From NCBI GenBank assembly GCA_964230805.1, contig CAXRIA010000028.1, positions 4,165 to 68,164 on the forward strand: a stretch of 64,000 nt of DNA, read 5' to 3'. This DNA is from Flavicella sp964230805 (GTDB lineage: Bacteria; Bacteroidota; Bacteroidia; Flavobacteriales; Flavobacteriaceae). Within the stretch, counting starts at the first letter, position 1. The number at the start of each line of letters is the position of its first letter. Below are positions 41,817-51,106 of the stretch, piece after piece. A program made the position numbers and the translations under genes. The notes beneath the pieces were generated by a model. It saw only the letters and a list, made by a program, of their open reading frames with translations, had not been told where the DNA came from and did not search any database.

Positions 41817-43505
41817 TTATTTTCCTTTTGGAATCGAGTCAATCAACTGTTGTGTGTAGGCAGATTTCGGTTGACTGTAAAGGACATCGGCATCGCCAAC
41901 CTCTTCTATTTTCCCTTGGTTCATAACCACCAATTGATCCGACATGTATTTCACTACCGATAGGTCGTGCGAAATAAAAATATAGGTGAATCCAAAATCT
42001 TTTTTGAGTTCGTTTAAAAGGTTTAAAACTTGGGCTTGTACAGAAACATCAAGTGCAGAAACAGATTCGTCACAAACAATCAATTTGGGTTGCAATGCAA
42101 TGGCTCGAGCAATGCCAATACGTTGTCTTTGCCCTCCTGAAAATTCATGCGGATACCGGTGGTAGTGTTCAGGTGAAAGCCCTACTTTTTCTAAGATTTC
42201 CAAAACCTTTGCTTTCCGTTCCGCATTATTTTTATAAAGGCGATGCACTTTCATCGGCTCTAAAATAGAGGCACCAACTTGAATCCTAGGGTTTAAAGAA
42301 GAAAAAGGGTCTTGAAAAATAATTTGAATCTCCTTGCGAATTGTTCTGATTTCTTTTTTAGACAGTTTTGTGAGATCTTTTCCACGGTAAAAAAGATGAC
42401 CACTCGTTGCTTTTTCAAGGTGCATCAAGGTTCGACCGAGGGTCGATTTTCCACATCCCGATTCCCCAACCAACCCAAGGGTTTCGCCTTCATACAACTG
42501 AAACGAAATGTCATTTACAGCCCGTACCACTGAATTTTTTTGAAAATACCATGCGGAAGGGCTTTCGTAAAATTTTTTCAAATTTCGAACCTCTAAAAGC
42601 GGTTTTCTTGTGTAAATTTTTTTGTGAAAGGCAGCGCGTTCTTTTTTGGTATAAACGGTGTTATTTACGGTGTCTTCCATAAAATCACGAACAGAAGGGA
42701 GTTTTTTTAAACGTCTCGTTTGACTCGGTTTCGAGCGAATCAAAGCTTTGGTATAAGGGTCTCTTGGTTTTCCAAAAACCGCTTTGACTGTTCCTTGCTC
42801 TACAATTTTTCCTTGGTACATGACCAGTACACGTTGGCATATTTCTGAAACCAAGGCCAGATCATGTGAAATGAATAAGATGCTCATTTCAGTCTCTTGT
42901 TGCAATTCCTTTAAAAGTTGGATGATTTCTTTTTGTACGGTAACATCTAGTGCGGTGGTGGGTTCGTCAGCAATCAAAAGTTGCGGTTTGCATGCGATGG
43001 CCATCGCAATCATGACGCGCTGTTTTTGTCCACCAGAAAGCTGATGTGGATAGAGGTGGTACATTTGGTTCGGCCTAGGTAATTTCACTTTTTCAAACAA
43101 GGCAACCACGCTCGCTTTGGCTTCTTTTTTCCCAAGTGAGGTATGCTGCAAGAGAATTTCAAGCACTTGAAAACCACAAGTCAGACTTGGATTTAAAGAA
43201 CTCATAGGCTCTTGAAAAATCATAGAAATTTTATTCCCGCGAATGTTTCGAAATTGTTTTTCTGAAAGCGTTAAAACGGAACGATCTTCAAAAAACACAG
43301 TGCCTTCAATTTTGGTTTCTTTGGGAAGCAATCCCATGAGAGCCAAAGAAGATACAGACTTGCCACTACCAGACTCTCCAACAATGCCTAGAATTTCATT
43401 TTTATGAATTTCAAAAGAGCTTTGTTGTACCACCCGATGCTCTTTTTCCTCCGAAGGGAAAGCGATGCTGAGGTTCGTTATTTCTAGTAAGGGTTTTTTG
43501 GTCAT
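41817..43505 (-). CDS. Oligopeptide/dipeptide ABC transporter ATPase (DppD-DppF fusion)
   Basis: A 562-residue protein carrying two complete ABC ATPase domains. First: Walker A GIVGESGSGKS, signature LSGGQKQRV, Walker B LLIADEPTTALD. Second: Walker A GLVGESGCGKS, signature FSGGQRQRIGIARA, Walker B LIVCDESVSALD. Between them is a proline/lysine-rich linker and the oligopeptide-binding C-terminal pattern of the first half. In most bacteria these are two genes (dppD, dppF). Fused forms are known in Bacteroidota. No permease genes are adjacent. Confidence 0.9.
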   Translation of the reverse strand: MTKKPLLEITNLSIAFPSEEKEHRVVQQSSFEIHKNEILGIVGESGSGKSVSSLALMGLLPKETKIEGTVFFEDRSVLTLSEKQFRNIRGNKISMIFQEPMSSLNPSLTCGFQVLEILLQHTSLGKKEAKASVVALFEKVKLPRPNQMYHLYPHQLSGGQKQRVMIAMAIACKPQLLIADEPTTALDVTVQKEIIQLLKELQQETEMSILFISHDLALVSEICQRVLVMYQGKIVEQGTVKAVFGKPRDPYTKALIRSKPSQTRRLKKLPSVRDFMEDTVNNTVYTKKERAAFHKKIYTRKPLLEVRNLKKFYESPSAWYFQKNSVVRAVNDISFQLYEGETLGLVGESGCGKSTLGRTLMHLEKATSGHLFYRGKDLTKLSKKEIRTIRKEIQIIFQDPFSSLNPRIQVGASILEPMKVHRLYKNNAERKAKVLEILEKVGLSPEHYHRYPHEFSGGQRQRIGIARAIALQPKLIVCDESVSALDVSVQAQVLNLLNELKKDFGFTYIFISHDLSVVKYMSDQLVVMNQGKIEEVGDADVLYSQPKSAYTQQLIDSIPKGK

Positions 43506-43570
43506 GATTGAAGTGGGTTCTTGTGAAGCTAAGGTACTGCTTTTATAGATATTTTACCTTACATGAGTTT

Positions 43571-43666
43571 CGCTCTTGTGGAGCTTTTAAAAAGAGCGAT
43601 GCTCCAGAGGAGCATAAGCTTTGTGGTTTTTTTTAAGGGTGATTTGCTAACAAGCCCCATAGGGGC
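43571..43666. repeat. REP-like palindromes 3' of the REP transposase
   Basis: Three short palindromes: CGCTCTT / AAGAGCG (43571-43577 with 43592-43598), ATGCTCCAGAGGAGCAT (43599-43615, perfect 7-bp stem), and GCCCCATAGGGGC (43654-43666, 5-bp stem). The last is followed by GACA. They form a block right after the transposase stop. GGGGCG reappears in a related palindrome upstream of the gene at 44209-44230. Confidence 0.65.
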
Positions 43667-43670
43667 GACA

Positions 43671-44131
43671 CTATTCATACCATGTAAAGACATATTTTTC
43701 ATCATATTCAACTTCGAACTTTTTCAACAGATGGAAATATTCTTTTTTAAAAGATGTTTTTTTGTGATGTATCGGTTGGTTGTGGATGTATTTAGCCACA
43801 CGGGAAATCTGAGATTTTGAATAACTGAAGGCACCAAAACCATTTTGCCAACAAAAATGGCCACGGATCCAGTTTTTTTATTGATCCATTTTGAAGAATT
43901 TGCTTTGATGTCGCGTACCAAATCTGAAAGAGACGTGGAAGGATGCCACCCTATTAAGATGTGGATATGATCAGGGTTGCAATAAATAGCCAACGGTTTT
44001 GATTTTTTAGTATTCACAATGCCACAGATGTATTTTTCAATGGCTTCTCGGTGTTTTTCGGAGATTAGGTTTTGACGGTATTTAACCGCAAAAACTAATT
44101 GGACATAGAGTTGAGTGTAGGTGTTTGCCAT
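43671..44131 (-). pseudogene. REP-associated tyrosine transposase (RAYT, IS200/Y1 family), frameshifted
   Basis: A Y1 transposase of about 150 residues, broken at an A7 run (near 43875-43882). The upstream frame encodes the fold start YTQLYVQLVFAVKYRQNLI and the HUH-type histidines in DHIHILIGWHP. With one extra A the frame continues as NWIRGHFCWQNGFGAFSYSKSQI, containing the catalytic tyrosine, and on to a stop at 43671. As it stands the intact frame ends at 43724 without the tyrosine region. The single copy flanked by palindromes marks it as a RAYT rather than a mobile IS200. It could be decayed or a sequencing artefact. Confidence 0.85.
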
Positions 44132-44208
44132 ACTTCTTTTTCATTTTTTTTGCAATTTTAAAAAAAGGGTACCTAAAGATACTAAATATTAATTTTCATG
44201 AAACAACA

Positions 44209-44230
44209 CCCCGATATTCCCGCAGGGGCG
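44209..44230. repeat. REP-like palindrome 5' of the transposase
   Basis: CCCC (44209-44212) pairs with GGGG (44225-44228) around CCCG/CGCA, followed by GAAACA. It shares AGGGGCGA with the 3' element at 43654-43668, a likely conserved REP head. Confidence 0.5.
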
Positions 44231-44242
44231 AAACAATTGTAG

Positions 44243-44250
44243 TATCTTTG
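44243..44250 (+). promoter_or_regulatory. Candidate -7 box for the ABC-F gene
   Basis: TATCTTTG, an exact TAnnTTTG match, 19 bases before the ATG at 44270, immediately after the REP palindrome. Confidence 0.5.
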
Positions 44251-44269
44251 ACCTTCGAAATTGAGTTGT

Positions 44270-46147
44270 ATGAATTACCTATCTGTAGAAAATATTTCCA
44301 AGTCGTATGGAGAACGAGTGTTGTTTGAAAAGGTATCTTTTGGAATTAACAAAGACCAAAAAATTGCTTTTGTAGCGAAAAATGGTACCGGAAAAACATC
44401 GATTTTAAACATCATTGCAGGCAAGGACTCCTCGGATACAGGTCAGGTGGTTTCAAGAAAAGATTTAAACATGGCTTATTTGGCGCAAGAATCGGTTTTT
44501 GATGCCAATGCCACCATTGAAGAAATTGTTTTCAAGTCAGAAAATCCCATTTTAAAAGTAATCCAACAATACGAAAAAGCCCTAGAAAATCCAGACGATG
44601 CAGCCGCTTACCAAGCTGCTTTTGATTTGATGGATCGTCACAATGCATGGGATTTTGAAACACAGTACAAACAGATACTTTCCAAGTTAAAATTTGACGA
44701 TGTACATCAAAAAGTAGGAAAACTCTCGGGAGGTCAAAAAAAACGATTGGGATTGGCGACTGTATTGATCAACAAGCCTGATTTGTTGATACTTGACGAA
44801 CCGACGAACCACTTGGATTTGGAAATGATAGAGTGGCTAGAGTCGTTTTTTAAAAAGGAAAAAATGACCTTGTTTATGGTGACGCACGATCGTTATTTTT
44901 TAGAGCGTGTTTGCAATGAAATTATTGAACTAGACAACGGACAGCTTTACCGATACAAAGGAAGCTATTCTTACTACCTACAGAAAAAAGAAGAGCGAAT
45001 TGCCTTGGAGCAAGTGGTGCAAGAAAAAGCAAAAAACTTGTTTAAAAAAGAGTTGGACTGGATGCGTCGTCAACCCAAAGCACGAACCACAAAGTCCAAA
45101 TCGAGGATAGACGATTTTTACGAAATCAAGCAAAAGGCGCACAACCGAAGAAGAGAGCACAAAGTGCAATTAGAAATCAATATGGAGCGTTTGGGATCTA
45201 AAATATTAGAGCTTCATAAAGTTTACAAATCTTTTGGAGATTTGAAAATAATGGACGGATTTGAGTATGTTTTTAAAAGAGGAGAACGTATTGGAATTAT
45301 TGGGAAAAATGGGACCGGAAAATCCAGTTTTCTGAATCTTATCACCGAAAAAGAGCCTGTTGACCAGGGGAAAATTATTTTAGGGGAAACCGTAAAATTT
45401 GGGTATTATACCCAAAAAGGAATTCAGGCCAAAGCAGGGCAAAAAGTGATTGAAGTAATCAAAGAATTTGGAGAGTACATTCCATTGGCCAAAGGAAATA
45501 AAATTTCTGCGAGTCAGTTGCTAGAACGTTTTTTGTTTTCTAGAAAACGGCAATACGATTTTGTTGAAAAATTAAGCGGAGGAGAGCAGAAACGTTTGTA
45601 TCTCTGTGCCGTTTTGATTCAAAATCCAAACTTTTTGATATTGGATGAGCCGACCAATGATTTGGACATTGTAACGCTCAATGTATTGGAGAATTTTTTA
45701 TTGGATTTTCCCGGAAATTTAATTGTGGTATCACACGATCGCTATTTTATGGATAAAATTGTAGATGGTTTGTTTGTCTTTCGTGGTCAAGGAGTGATTG
45801 AAAATTTTCCAGGAAATTACTCGGATTACAGAGCTTATGAAGATTCAAAGCCCAAAGAATTGACCGTGAAAAAACAAGCTGTCAAAAAAGAAACACCAGA
45901 AACTCCAAAGAAAAAAAACCCGCTCAGTTACAACGAAAAAAAAGAGTATGGTTTGTTGGAGGGTGACATGGCCAAATTAGAAAAGAAAAAAGAGCAAATA
46001 GAAAATCAATTCGCACAAGGCGAAGTGGCAGAGGATAAAATCAATGAGCGTTCGCTAGAGTTGCAGAAGATTATCGAAGAAATTGCTCAAAAAGAAGAAC
46101 GTTGGTTCGAGTTATCCGCCAAAATAGAGGGGGAATTTAATTTTTAA
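44270..46147 (+). CDS. ABC-F family ATPase (Uup-like ribosome/translation factor)
   Basis: A 625-residue soluble protein with two ABC domains and no membrane part. Domain 1: Walker A KNGTGKTSILN, signature LSGGQKKRLGLA, Walker B LLILDEPTNHLD. Domain 2: Walker A KNGTGKSSFLN, signature LSGGEQKRLYLC, Walker B FLILDEPTNDLD. A linker (P-site tRNA interaction motif region) joins them, and a charged C-terminal coiled coil (KKKEQIENQFAQGE) is typical of Uup. It likely acts at the ribosome or on branched DNA/RNA. A TTG three codons upstream is rejected as a start; MNYLSVENISKSYG is the normal beginning. Confidence 0.93.
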   Translation: MNYLSVENISKSYGERVLFEKVSFGINKDQKIAFVAKNGTGKTSILNIIAGKDSSDTGQVVSRKDLNMAYLAQESVFDANATIEEIVFKSENPILKVIQQYEKALENPDDAAAYQAAFDLMDRHNAWDFETQYKQILSKLKFDDVHQKVGKLSGGQKKRLGLATVLINKPDLLILDEPTNHLDLEMIEWLESFFKKEKMTLFMVTHDRYFLERVCNEIIELDNGQLYRYKGSYSYYLQKKEERIALEQVVQEKAKNLFKKELDWMRRQPKARTTKSKSRIDDFYEIKQKAHNRRREHKVQLEINMERLGSKILELHKVYKSFGDLKIMDGFEYVFKRGERIGIIGKNGTGKSSFLNLITEKEPVDQGKIILGETVKFGYYTQKGIQAKAGQKVIEVIKEFGEYIPLAKGNKISASQLLERFLFSRKRQYDFVEKLSGGEQKRLYLCAVLIQNPNFLILDEPTNDLDIVTLNVLENFLLDFPGNLIVVSHDRYFMDKIVDGLFVFRGQGVIENFPGNYSDYRAYEDSKPKELTVKKQAVKKETPETPKKKNPLSYNEKKEYGLLEGDMAKLEKKKEQIENQFAQGEVAEDKINERSLELQKIIEEIAQKEERWFELSAKIEGEFNF

Positions 46148-46157
46148 CGAAAAACAG

Positions 46158-47042
46158 TTAGTGACCTTCCTGAATGGTGTAAAAGCGACTCCACTCCAAC
46201 GTTTCTCCAGCATCCACACAAACGTCAAAAAATAGTTCTGGACTAATGACATGGGAGGCTCCCCAAAGGTTAATTTTGCGCGTTTCAAAGCTCGTTGTTT
46301 CTTGAATTCGTATCTTTTTTTCTAGATGCAAGAGTTCCCAGCTGGGTTGCACCAATGCGCCTCCGGAAAGATTGCTAAAAAAATAAACGGCTTTCGGCGC
46401 ATTTTTAAAACCGAGAGTTTGGGAATCTATGGAAACGTCGTTTTCAGGATTGATGTTTTCTCCAAAAAGTTTTGCTTCCAGAGGAAAAGGAAATTTCAAC
46501 AGATAATCTTTTCCCATAGGCGCTTCATCAATCGCTAAAAAATTGTGATTGTACTCCTCTGTTTTGATGGTTTTATTTCCTGTGTTGGTCAGTTCGTAAT
46601 GGATGGCAAAACCGTCAGATGACAATGCGATTTCTTTCGTTAGCACATAGGCATAACCATGAACCAACTCTGAAATACATTTGACAGTAATTTTTTTTTC
46701 GGTTTGTTCGATTTCGAATGTAGCAGGTTTTATTTTGTACGCTTTGGAAAAATCATAAGCGCCCTTCTCTTTTTGCAATAGACCCACACCTATTTTGTGA
46801 AACCAAGCTCCTACGGGAATTTCGTCGTATCCAATGGCGTTTTCAATGCCAAATTCATTGTAAAATCCCTGACCAAAAGAGCTCGATGTTGGGGCGTTTC
46901 TTTTTTCGACACCAAAAACGGGTATGCCTTGGTATTTTACCGAAGTAATTTTTCCTGTCCAGTCGAAACGTGCATGTTGGTAGCTCTCATGAGGAGCATC
47001 GATGGAAATTTCGAGCAAATCGTTTTTTAGAAGTAATGACAA
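46158..47042 (-). CDS. Galactose-mutarotase-like (aldose epimerase fold) protein
   Basis: A 294-residue protein whose beta-sandwich pattern fits the mutarotase superfamily: FDWTGKITSVKYQGIPVFGVEK early, then GYAYVLTKEIALSSDGFAIHYELTNTG and EEYNHNFLAIDEAPMGKDYLLKFPFPLE. The catalytic His-His-Glu set of true mutarotases is not clearly aligned, so sugar binding may be retained without known epimerase activity. It is one of two such genes in the window (the other at 34143). Substrate unknown. Confidence 0.75.
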   Translation of the reverse strand: MSLLLKNDLLEISIDAPHESYQHARFDWTGKITSVKYQGIPVFGVEKRNAPTSSSFGQGFYNEFGIENAIGYDEIPVGAWFHKIGVGLLQKEKGAYDFSKAYKIKPATFEIEQTEKKITVKCISELVHGYAYVLTKEIALSSDGFAIHYELTNTGNKTIKTEEYNHNFLAIDEAPMGKDYLLKFPFPLEAKLFGENINPENDVSIDSQTLGFKNAPKAVYFFSNLSGGALVQPSWELLHLEKKIRIQETTSFETRKINLWGASHVISPELFFDVCVDAGETLEWSRFYTIQEGH

Positions 47043-47071
47043 ATGGCGTGTATTTGGGTTGTTTTACTTTT

Positions 47072-48127
47072 TTAAGCATCTTTTTTCAACATCGCATCCC
47101 ATCCTTGTGCTGTCAAAGCCATTTTTTGATTCGCTCTCGTAACCAAATGGATTCCTTCATTTTCGGGAGTCATGTGACCGATTATAGAAAAATTAGGGTT
47201 GCCTTTAATTTTATCGAAGTCATTTTGAGCAATGGTAAACAACAATTCGTAATCTTCGCCTCCATTCAAGGCGACCACTGTGCTGTCCATGTTGAATTCT
47301 TCACAAGTAGAAATTACTTGAGGATCCAAGGGAAGTTTGTCTTCATAAACGTTGCAGCCGAGTGCAGAATTTTTACACAAATGAATCACTTCAGAAGACA
47401 GGCCATCTGAGATATCAATCATACTTGTGGGCTTGATTTTTAAGTCTTTCAATAATTTTGGAACATCTTTTCTTGCTTCCGGCTTTAATTGACGTTCTAT
47501 CAGATAGGTATATTGATCAAGATCGGGCTGTTGGTTGGGATTCACGTCAAAAACTTGACGCTCCCTTTCCAATACTTGCAATCCCAAATAGGCAGCACCC
47601 AGATCGCCAGAAACGACGAGCAAGTCATTTTCTTTTGCGCCGTTTCGGTACACAATATCTTCTTCTTGAGCAGTTCCTATGGCGGTGATGCTGAGAATCA
47701 ATCCGGTTTTGGAAGAAGAGGTGTCTCCTCCAACCAAATCCACTTTGTAGGTATCACAGGCCAATTGAATTCCCGCGTATAATTCTTCCAATGCCTCCAA
47801 TGGGAACCGATTTGAAACAGCGACAGACACCGTAATTTGCGTGGCTTCAGCGTTCATGGCATACACATCCGATAAATTTACCATCACAGCTTTGTAGCCC
47901 AAATGCTTTAGGGGCATGTAGGTAAGATTGAAATGAATTCCTTCAATCAATAGATCTGTGGTAATCAGTGTTTTCAGATTCGTATGATCAACAACTGCCG
48001 CATCATCTCCGACACCTTTCACAGTTGATTTATGAGTTATTTTAAAAGATGCGGTCAAATGATCAATCAATCCAAATTCTCCCAATTCCGACAGGCTTGT
48101 TTTGCTTTGTGATTTGTCTTCGAGCAT
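47072..48127 (-). CDS. thiL: Thiamine-monophosphate kinase
   Basis: Phosphorylates thiamine monophosphate to the active cofactor thiamine diphosphate. The 351-residue protein has the family start SLSELGEFGLIDHLT, the GDDAAVVD nucleotide-binding motif, TTDLLIEGIHFNLTYMPLKHLGYKA, the LVGGDTSSS block and IDISDGLSSE. An upstream in-frame extension (51 codons) reaches back through a non-coding region and is rejected in favour of MLEDKSQ. Other thiamine genes are not nearby. Confidence 0.94.
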   Translation of the reverse strand: MLEDKSQSKTSLSELGEFGLIDHLTASFKITHKSTVKGVGDDAAVVDHTNLKTLITTDLLIEGIHFNLTYMPLKHLGYKAVMVNLSDVYAMNAEATQITVSVAVSNRFPLEALEELYAGIQLACDTYKVDLVGGDTSSSKTGLILSITAIGTAQEEDIVYRNGAKENDLLVVSGDLGAAYLGLQVLERERQVFDVNPNQQPDLDQYTYLIERQLKPEARKDVPKLLKDLKIKPTSMIDISDGLSSEVIHLCKNSALGCNVYEDKLPLDPQVISTCEEFNMDSTVVALNGGEDYELLFTIAQNDFDKIKGNPNFSIIGHMTPENEGIHLVTRANQKMALTAQGWDAMLKKDA

Positions 48128-48458
48128 ACCAGTGTTGTGTTTTAAAATCAATAAGAAAATATTCCAATGCAAAAATCTCTTTTTTTTTTGGATTGAAGAA
48201 ATAAAACAAGGGGTTAAAACATGAAATGACGTTGCCTTCTTCCAAAGAGGATTCTTGAAAGCCAGTAGTAAAAAGAGCAATCCCTTGTCATCTCTGGCTT
48301 TCCTGTATTATGAGATCAAAGAATGCTTGTGGCGGTGTCCTAGGCTTTGATAGATAAGAAAACTCTATACGAACATAAATAAAACAAGTTAGATTTGTTC
48401 TAAATACTCTAATCAAAATTGTATCTTTGCAACCAGAAAATGTGTAAAAACTTTAGGT
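48128..48458. other. Gene-free stretch between divergent thiL and sufA
   Basis: About 330 bases with no credible gene. It contains an inverted repeat GAAAGCCAG (48257-48265) / CTGGCTTTC (48294-48302) with a 28-base loop and no adjacent T run. Its right end holds the sufA promoter. Confidence 0.45.
48395..48429 (+). promoter_or_regulatory. Candidate promoter of the suf cluster
   Basis: TTG (48395-48397), a 24-base spacer, and TATCTTTG (48422-48429), an exact TAnnTTTG match. The spacer is one base longer than the common 17-23 range. The box lies 29 bases before the sufA ATG. Confidence 0.5.
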
Positions 48459-48788
48459 ATGATAAAAGTTTCAGACATCGCTAAGAAAAAAGTCATTGAA
48501 TTGATGAATGACGACGGTTACAACGCCGCCGAGGATTTTGTGCGCGTTGGTGTAAAAAGTGGAGGTTGTTCGGGATTGTCGTACGATTTGAACTTTGATA
48601 AAAACACCAAAGAAGACGATAAGATTTTTGAGGACAATGGCGTGAAAATAGTTGTTGATAAAAAAAGCTTTCTGTATTTGGTTGGAACAACTTTGGAATA
48701 TTCAGGAGGGCTGAATGGGACGGGGTTTGTATTTAACAATCCAAATGCAAACAGAACTTGTGGTTGCGGAGAGTCTTTTTCATTGTAG
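48459..48788 (+). CDS. sufA: SufA/IscA-type iron-sulfur cluster carrier
   Basis: A 109-residue A-type Fe-S carrier. The three conserved ligand cysteines are visible: GVKSGGCSGLSY (near residue 37) and CGCGESF at the C-terminus (near 103-105). The fold shows FVRVGVKSGGCSGLSYDLNFDK and GVKIVVDKKSFLYLVGTTLEYSGGLNGTGFVFNNP. It precedes sufB by 70 bases and heads a sufA-B-C-D cluster that builds clusters under oxidative stress or iron limitation. Confidence 0.93.
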   Translation: MIKVSDIAKKKVIELMNDDGYNAAEDFVRVGVKSGGCSGLSYDLNFDKNTKEDDKIFEDNGVKIVVDKKSFLYLVGTTLEYSGGLNGTGFVFNNPNANRTCGCGESFSL

Positions 48789-48858
48789 CATACAAGGATA
48801 GAAAATAACAGAAATAATTAGGAGAAGTTAAAACGACTTTAAACTTTTAAGTTAGTAT

Positions 48859-50304
48859 ATGAAATATACAGAAGACGATTTAAAGAAAGAGCTGGAAACC
48901 CAGGAATACGAATATGGGTTTTATACCGACATTGAATCGGATACCTTTCCAAAAGGTCTCAATGAGGCCATTGTTCGTGAAATTTCCAAAAAGAAAAACG
49001 AACCGGAATGGATGACTGAATGGCGTTTGGATGCTTTTCGTATTTGGGAGCAAATGGAAGAGCCAGAATGGGCCAATGTAAATTACGAGAAGCCCGATTT
49101 TCAGGATATCAGTTATTATTCAGCGCCTAAAAAAGCAGATCCGAACAAATCCCTAGATGATGTAGATCCGGAATTGTTAGAGATGTACAAAAAATTGGGA
49201 ATTTCCGTAGATGAGCAGAAAAAATTGCAAGGAGTTGCCGTAGACATTGTGGTAGACTCTGTTTCGGTAGCGACAACTTTTAAAAAGACGTTGGCCGAAA
49301 AAGGGATTATTTTCATGCCCATTTCAGAGGCAATTCAAGAACATCCAGAATTGGTAAAAAAATACATCGGAACGGTGGTGCCAAAAACAGATAACTTTTA
49401 TGCTGCTTTGAATTCTGCCGTATTTACAGATGGTTCTTTTTGTTACATTCCAAAAGGAGTGAAATGCCCTATGGAATTGTCGACCTACTTTCGAATCAAC
49501 GAAGGAGGAACAGGACAATTTGAAAGAACCCTATTGATTGCTGATGAAAGTAGCTATGTAAGTTATCTAGAAGGCTGTACAGCACCTGCACGTGATGAAA
49601 ATCAGTTGCACGCTGCGGTTGTTGAATTGATTGCATTGGACGATGCAGAAATTAAATATTCTACCGTTCAGAATTGGTTTCCAGGAGATAAGAATGGAAG
49701 TGGAGGGGTCTTCAATTTTGTAACAAAAAGAGGAATTTGCGAAACCAATGCGAAGATTTCTTGGACACAGGTTGAAACAGGTTCTGCAGTGACATGGAAA
49801 TACCCTTCTTGTGTTTTGAAAGGAAACAATTCGGTAGGAGAATTTTACTCCATTGCTGTTACCAATAACTTTCAACAAGCAGACACAGGAACCAAAATGA
49901 TACACCTTGGAAAAAACACCAAGAGCACAATTATATCCAAAGGGATTTCTGCAGGAAAATCTCAGAACAGTTATCGAGGATTGGTACAAATCAATTCACG
50001 TGCAGAAAATGCCCGTAACTTTTCACAATGTGACTCACTACTAATGGGTGATCAATGTGGAGCCCATACGTTTCCCTACATAGAAGCAAAAAACACAACC
50101 GCACAAATTGAACACGAAGCAACGACGAGTAAAATTGGTGAAGATCAACTGTTTTATTGCAACCAGCGAGGGATCGATACAGAGAAAGCCATTGCTTTAA
50201 TTGTCAATGGATTTAGCAAAGACGTATTGAACAAATTGCCGATGGAATTTGCGGTGGAAGCACAAAAATTATTAGAAATTAGTTTAGAAGGATCCGTTGG
50301 GTAA
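48859..50304 (+). CDS. sufB: Fe-S cluster assembly scaffold SufB
   Basis: Core scaffold subunit of the SufBCD complex. The 481 residues include the N-terminal YEYGFYTDIESDTFPKGL, the conserved DGSFCYIPKGVKCPMELSTYFRIN, EGCTAPARDENQLHAAVVELIA, and EIEHEATTSKIGEDQLFYCNQRGI with its conserved cysteine, which holds the cluster. The length is standard. sufC follows after a 64-base gap and both belong to one transcription unit. Confidence 0.97.
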   Translation: MKYTEDDLKKELETQEYEYGFYTDIESDTFPKGLNEAIVREISKKKNEPEWMTEWRLDAFRIWEQMEEPEWANVNYEKPDFQDISYYSAPKKADPNKSLDDVDPELLEMYKKLGISVDEQKKLQGVAVDIVVDSVSVATTFKKTLAEKGIIFMPISEAIQEHPELVKKYIGTVVPKTDNFYAALNSAVFTDGSFCYIPKGVKCPMELSTYFRINEGGTGQFERTLLIADESSYVSYLEGCTAPARDENQLHAAVVELIALDDAEIKYSTVQNWFPGDKNGSGGVFNFVTKRGICETNAKISWTQVETGSAVTWKYPSCVLKGNNSVGEFYSIAVTNNFQQADTGTKMIHLGKNTKSTIISKGISAGKSQNSYRGLVQINSRAENARNFSQCDSLLMGDQCGAHTFPYIEAKNTTAQIEHEATTSKIGEDQLFYCNQRGIDTEKAIALIVNGFSKDVLNKLPMEFAVEAQKLLEISLEGSVG

Positions 50305-50368
50305 TTTTTGAACCAAACAAGGTTTGAATTGCGCAGTTGTATATTTCAAGAAATGAACAAAAGAGAAC

Positions 50369-51106
50369 ATGTTAAAAATAGAGAATTTACAAGCTAGAAT
50401 AGAAGATAAAGAAATCTTAAAAGGATTGAATATCGAAGTAAAAGCAGGAGAAGTACATGCCATTATGGGGCCAAATGGAGCAGGAAAAAGCACCATGGCA
50501 TCTGTGATTGCAGGAAAGGAGGAATACGAAGTAACCGGAGGTACCATTGAATTGAATGGGGAAGATATCAGTGATTTGGCGCCAGACGAAAGAGCGCATG
50601 CAGGGGTCTTTTTGTCGTTTCAATATCCCGTCGAAATTCCAGGAGTAACCGTTACCAATTTTATCAAATCTTCCATCAACGAATCGAGAAAAGCGCAAGG
50701 CTTGGAAGAAATGCCCGCCAAAGATTTACTGAAGAAAATTCGTGAAAAATCCGAGTTGTTGGAAATTGATCGTAAATTTTTATCACGTTCTTTAAATGAA
50801 GGTTTTTCAGGAGGAGAGAAAAAAAGAAATGAAATTTTTCAAATGGCGATGTTAGAACCGAAATTGGCCATTTTGGATGAAACAGATTCCGGTTTGGATA
50901 TCGATGCATTGCGAATTGTTGCCAACGGGGTAAACAAGCTAAAATCGAAAGACAACGCGGTAATTGTCATTACACATTACCAGCGTTTGCTAGATTATAT
51001 AGTTCCAGATTTTGTACACGTTTTACACGATGGTAAAATTGTAAAGTCAGGCACCAAAGAATTGGCATTAGAACTCGAAGAAAAAGGGTACGACTGGATA
51101 AAGTAA
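50369..51106 (+). CDS. sufC: Fe-S cluster assembly ATPase SufC
   Basis: ABC-type ATPase of the SufBCD complex, 245 residues. Walker A is MGPNGAGKSTMAS, the signature is GFSGGEKKRNE (SufC-type), Walker B LAILDETDSGLDID, and the switch His is in VIVITHYQRLL. The GEDISDLAPDERAHAGVFLSFQYPVEIPGV segment is diagnostic of SufC. It starts 64 bases after sufB and is followed by sufD. Confidence 0.97.
   Translation: MLKIENLQARIEDKEILKGLNIEVKAGEVHAIMGPNGAGKSTMASVIAGKEEYEVTGGTIELNGEDISDLAPDERAHAGVFLSFQYPVEIPGVTVTNFIKSSINESRKAQGLEEMPAKDLLKKIREKSELLEIDRKFLSRSLNEGFSGGEKKRNEIFQMAMLEPKLAILDETDSGLDIDALRIVANGVNKLKSKDNAVIVITHYQRLLDYIVPDFVHVLHDGKIVKSGTKELALELEEKGYDWIK

Noticed and set aside
48257..48302. 9-bp inverted repeat upstream of sufA as a terminator or operator
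   Set aside because: The 28-base loop and lack of a T run make a terminator unlikely, and nothing links it to a regulator; kept only as part of the gap description.
49575..49590. CACGTG-containing sequence in sufB as a further parS
   Set aside because: Only the central six bases match; the flanks of the 16-base palindrome do not.
49567..49989. 140-codon minus-strand frame inside sufB
   Set aside because: Overlaps an intact SufB; no start signals and Cys/Phe-rich translation typical of a shadow frame.
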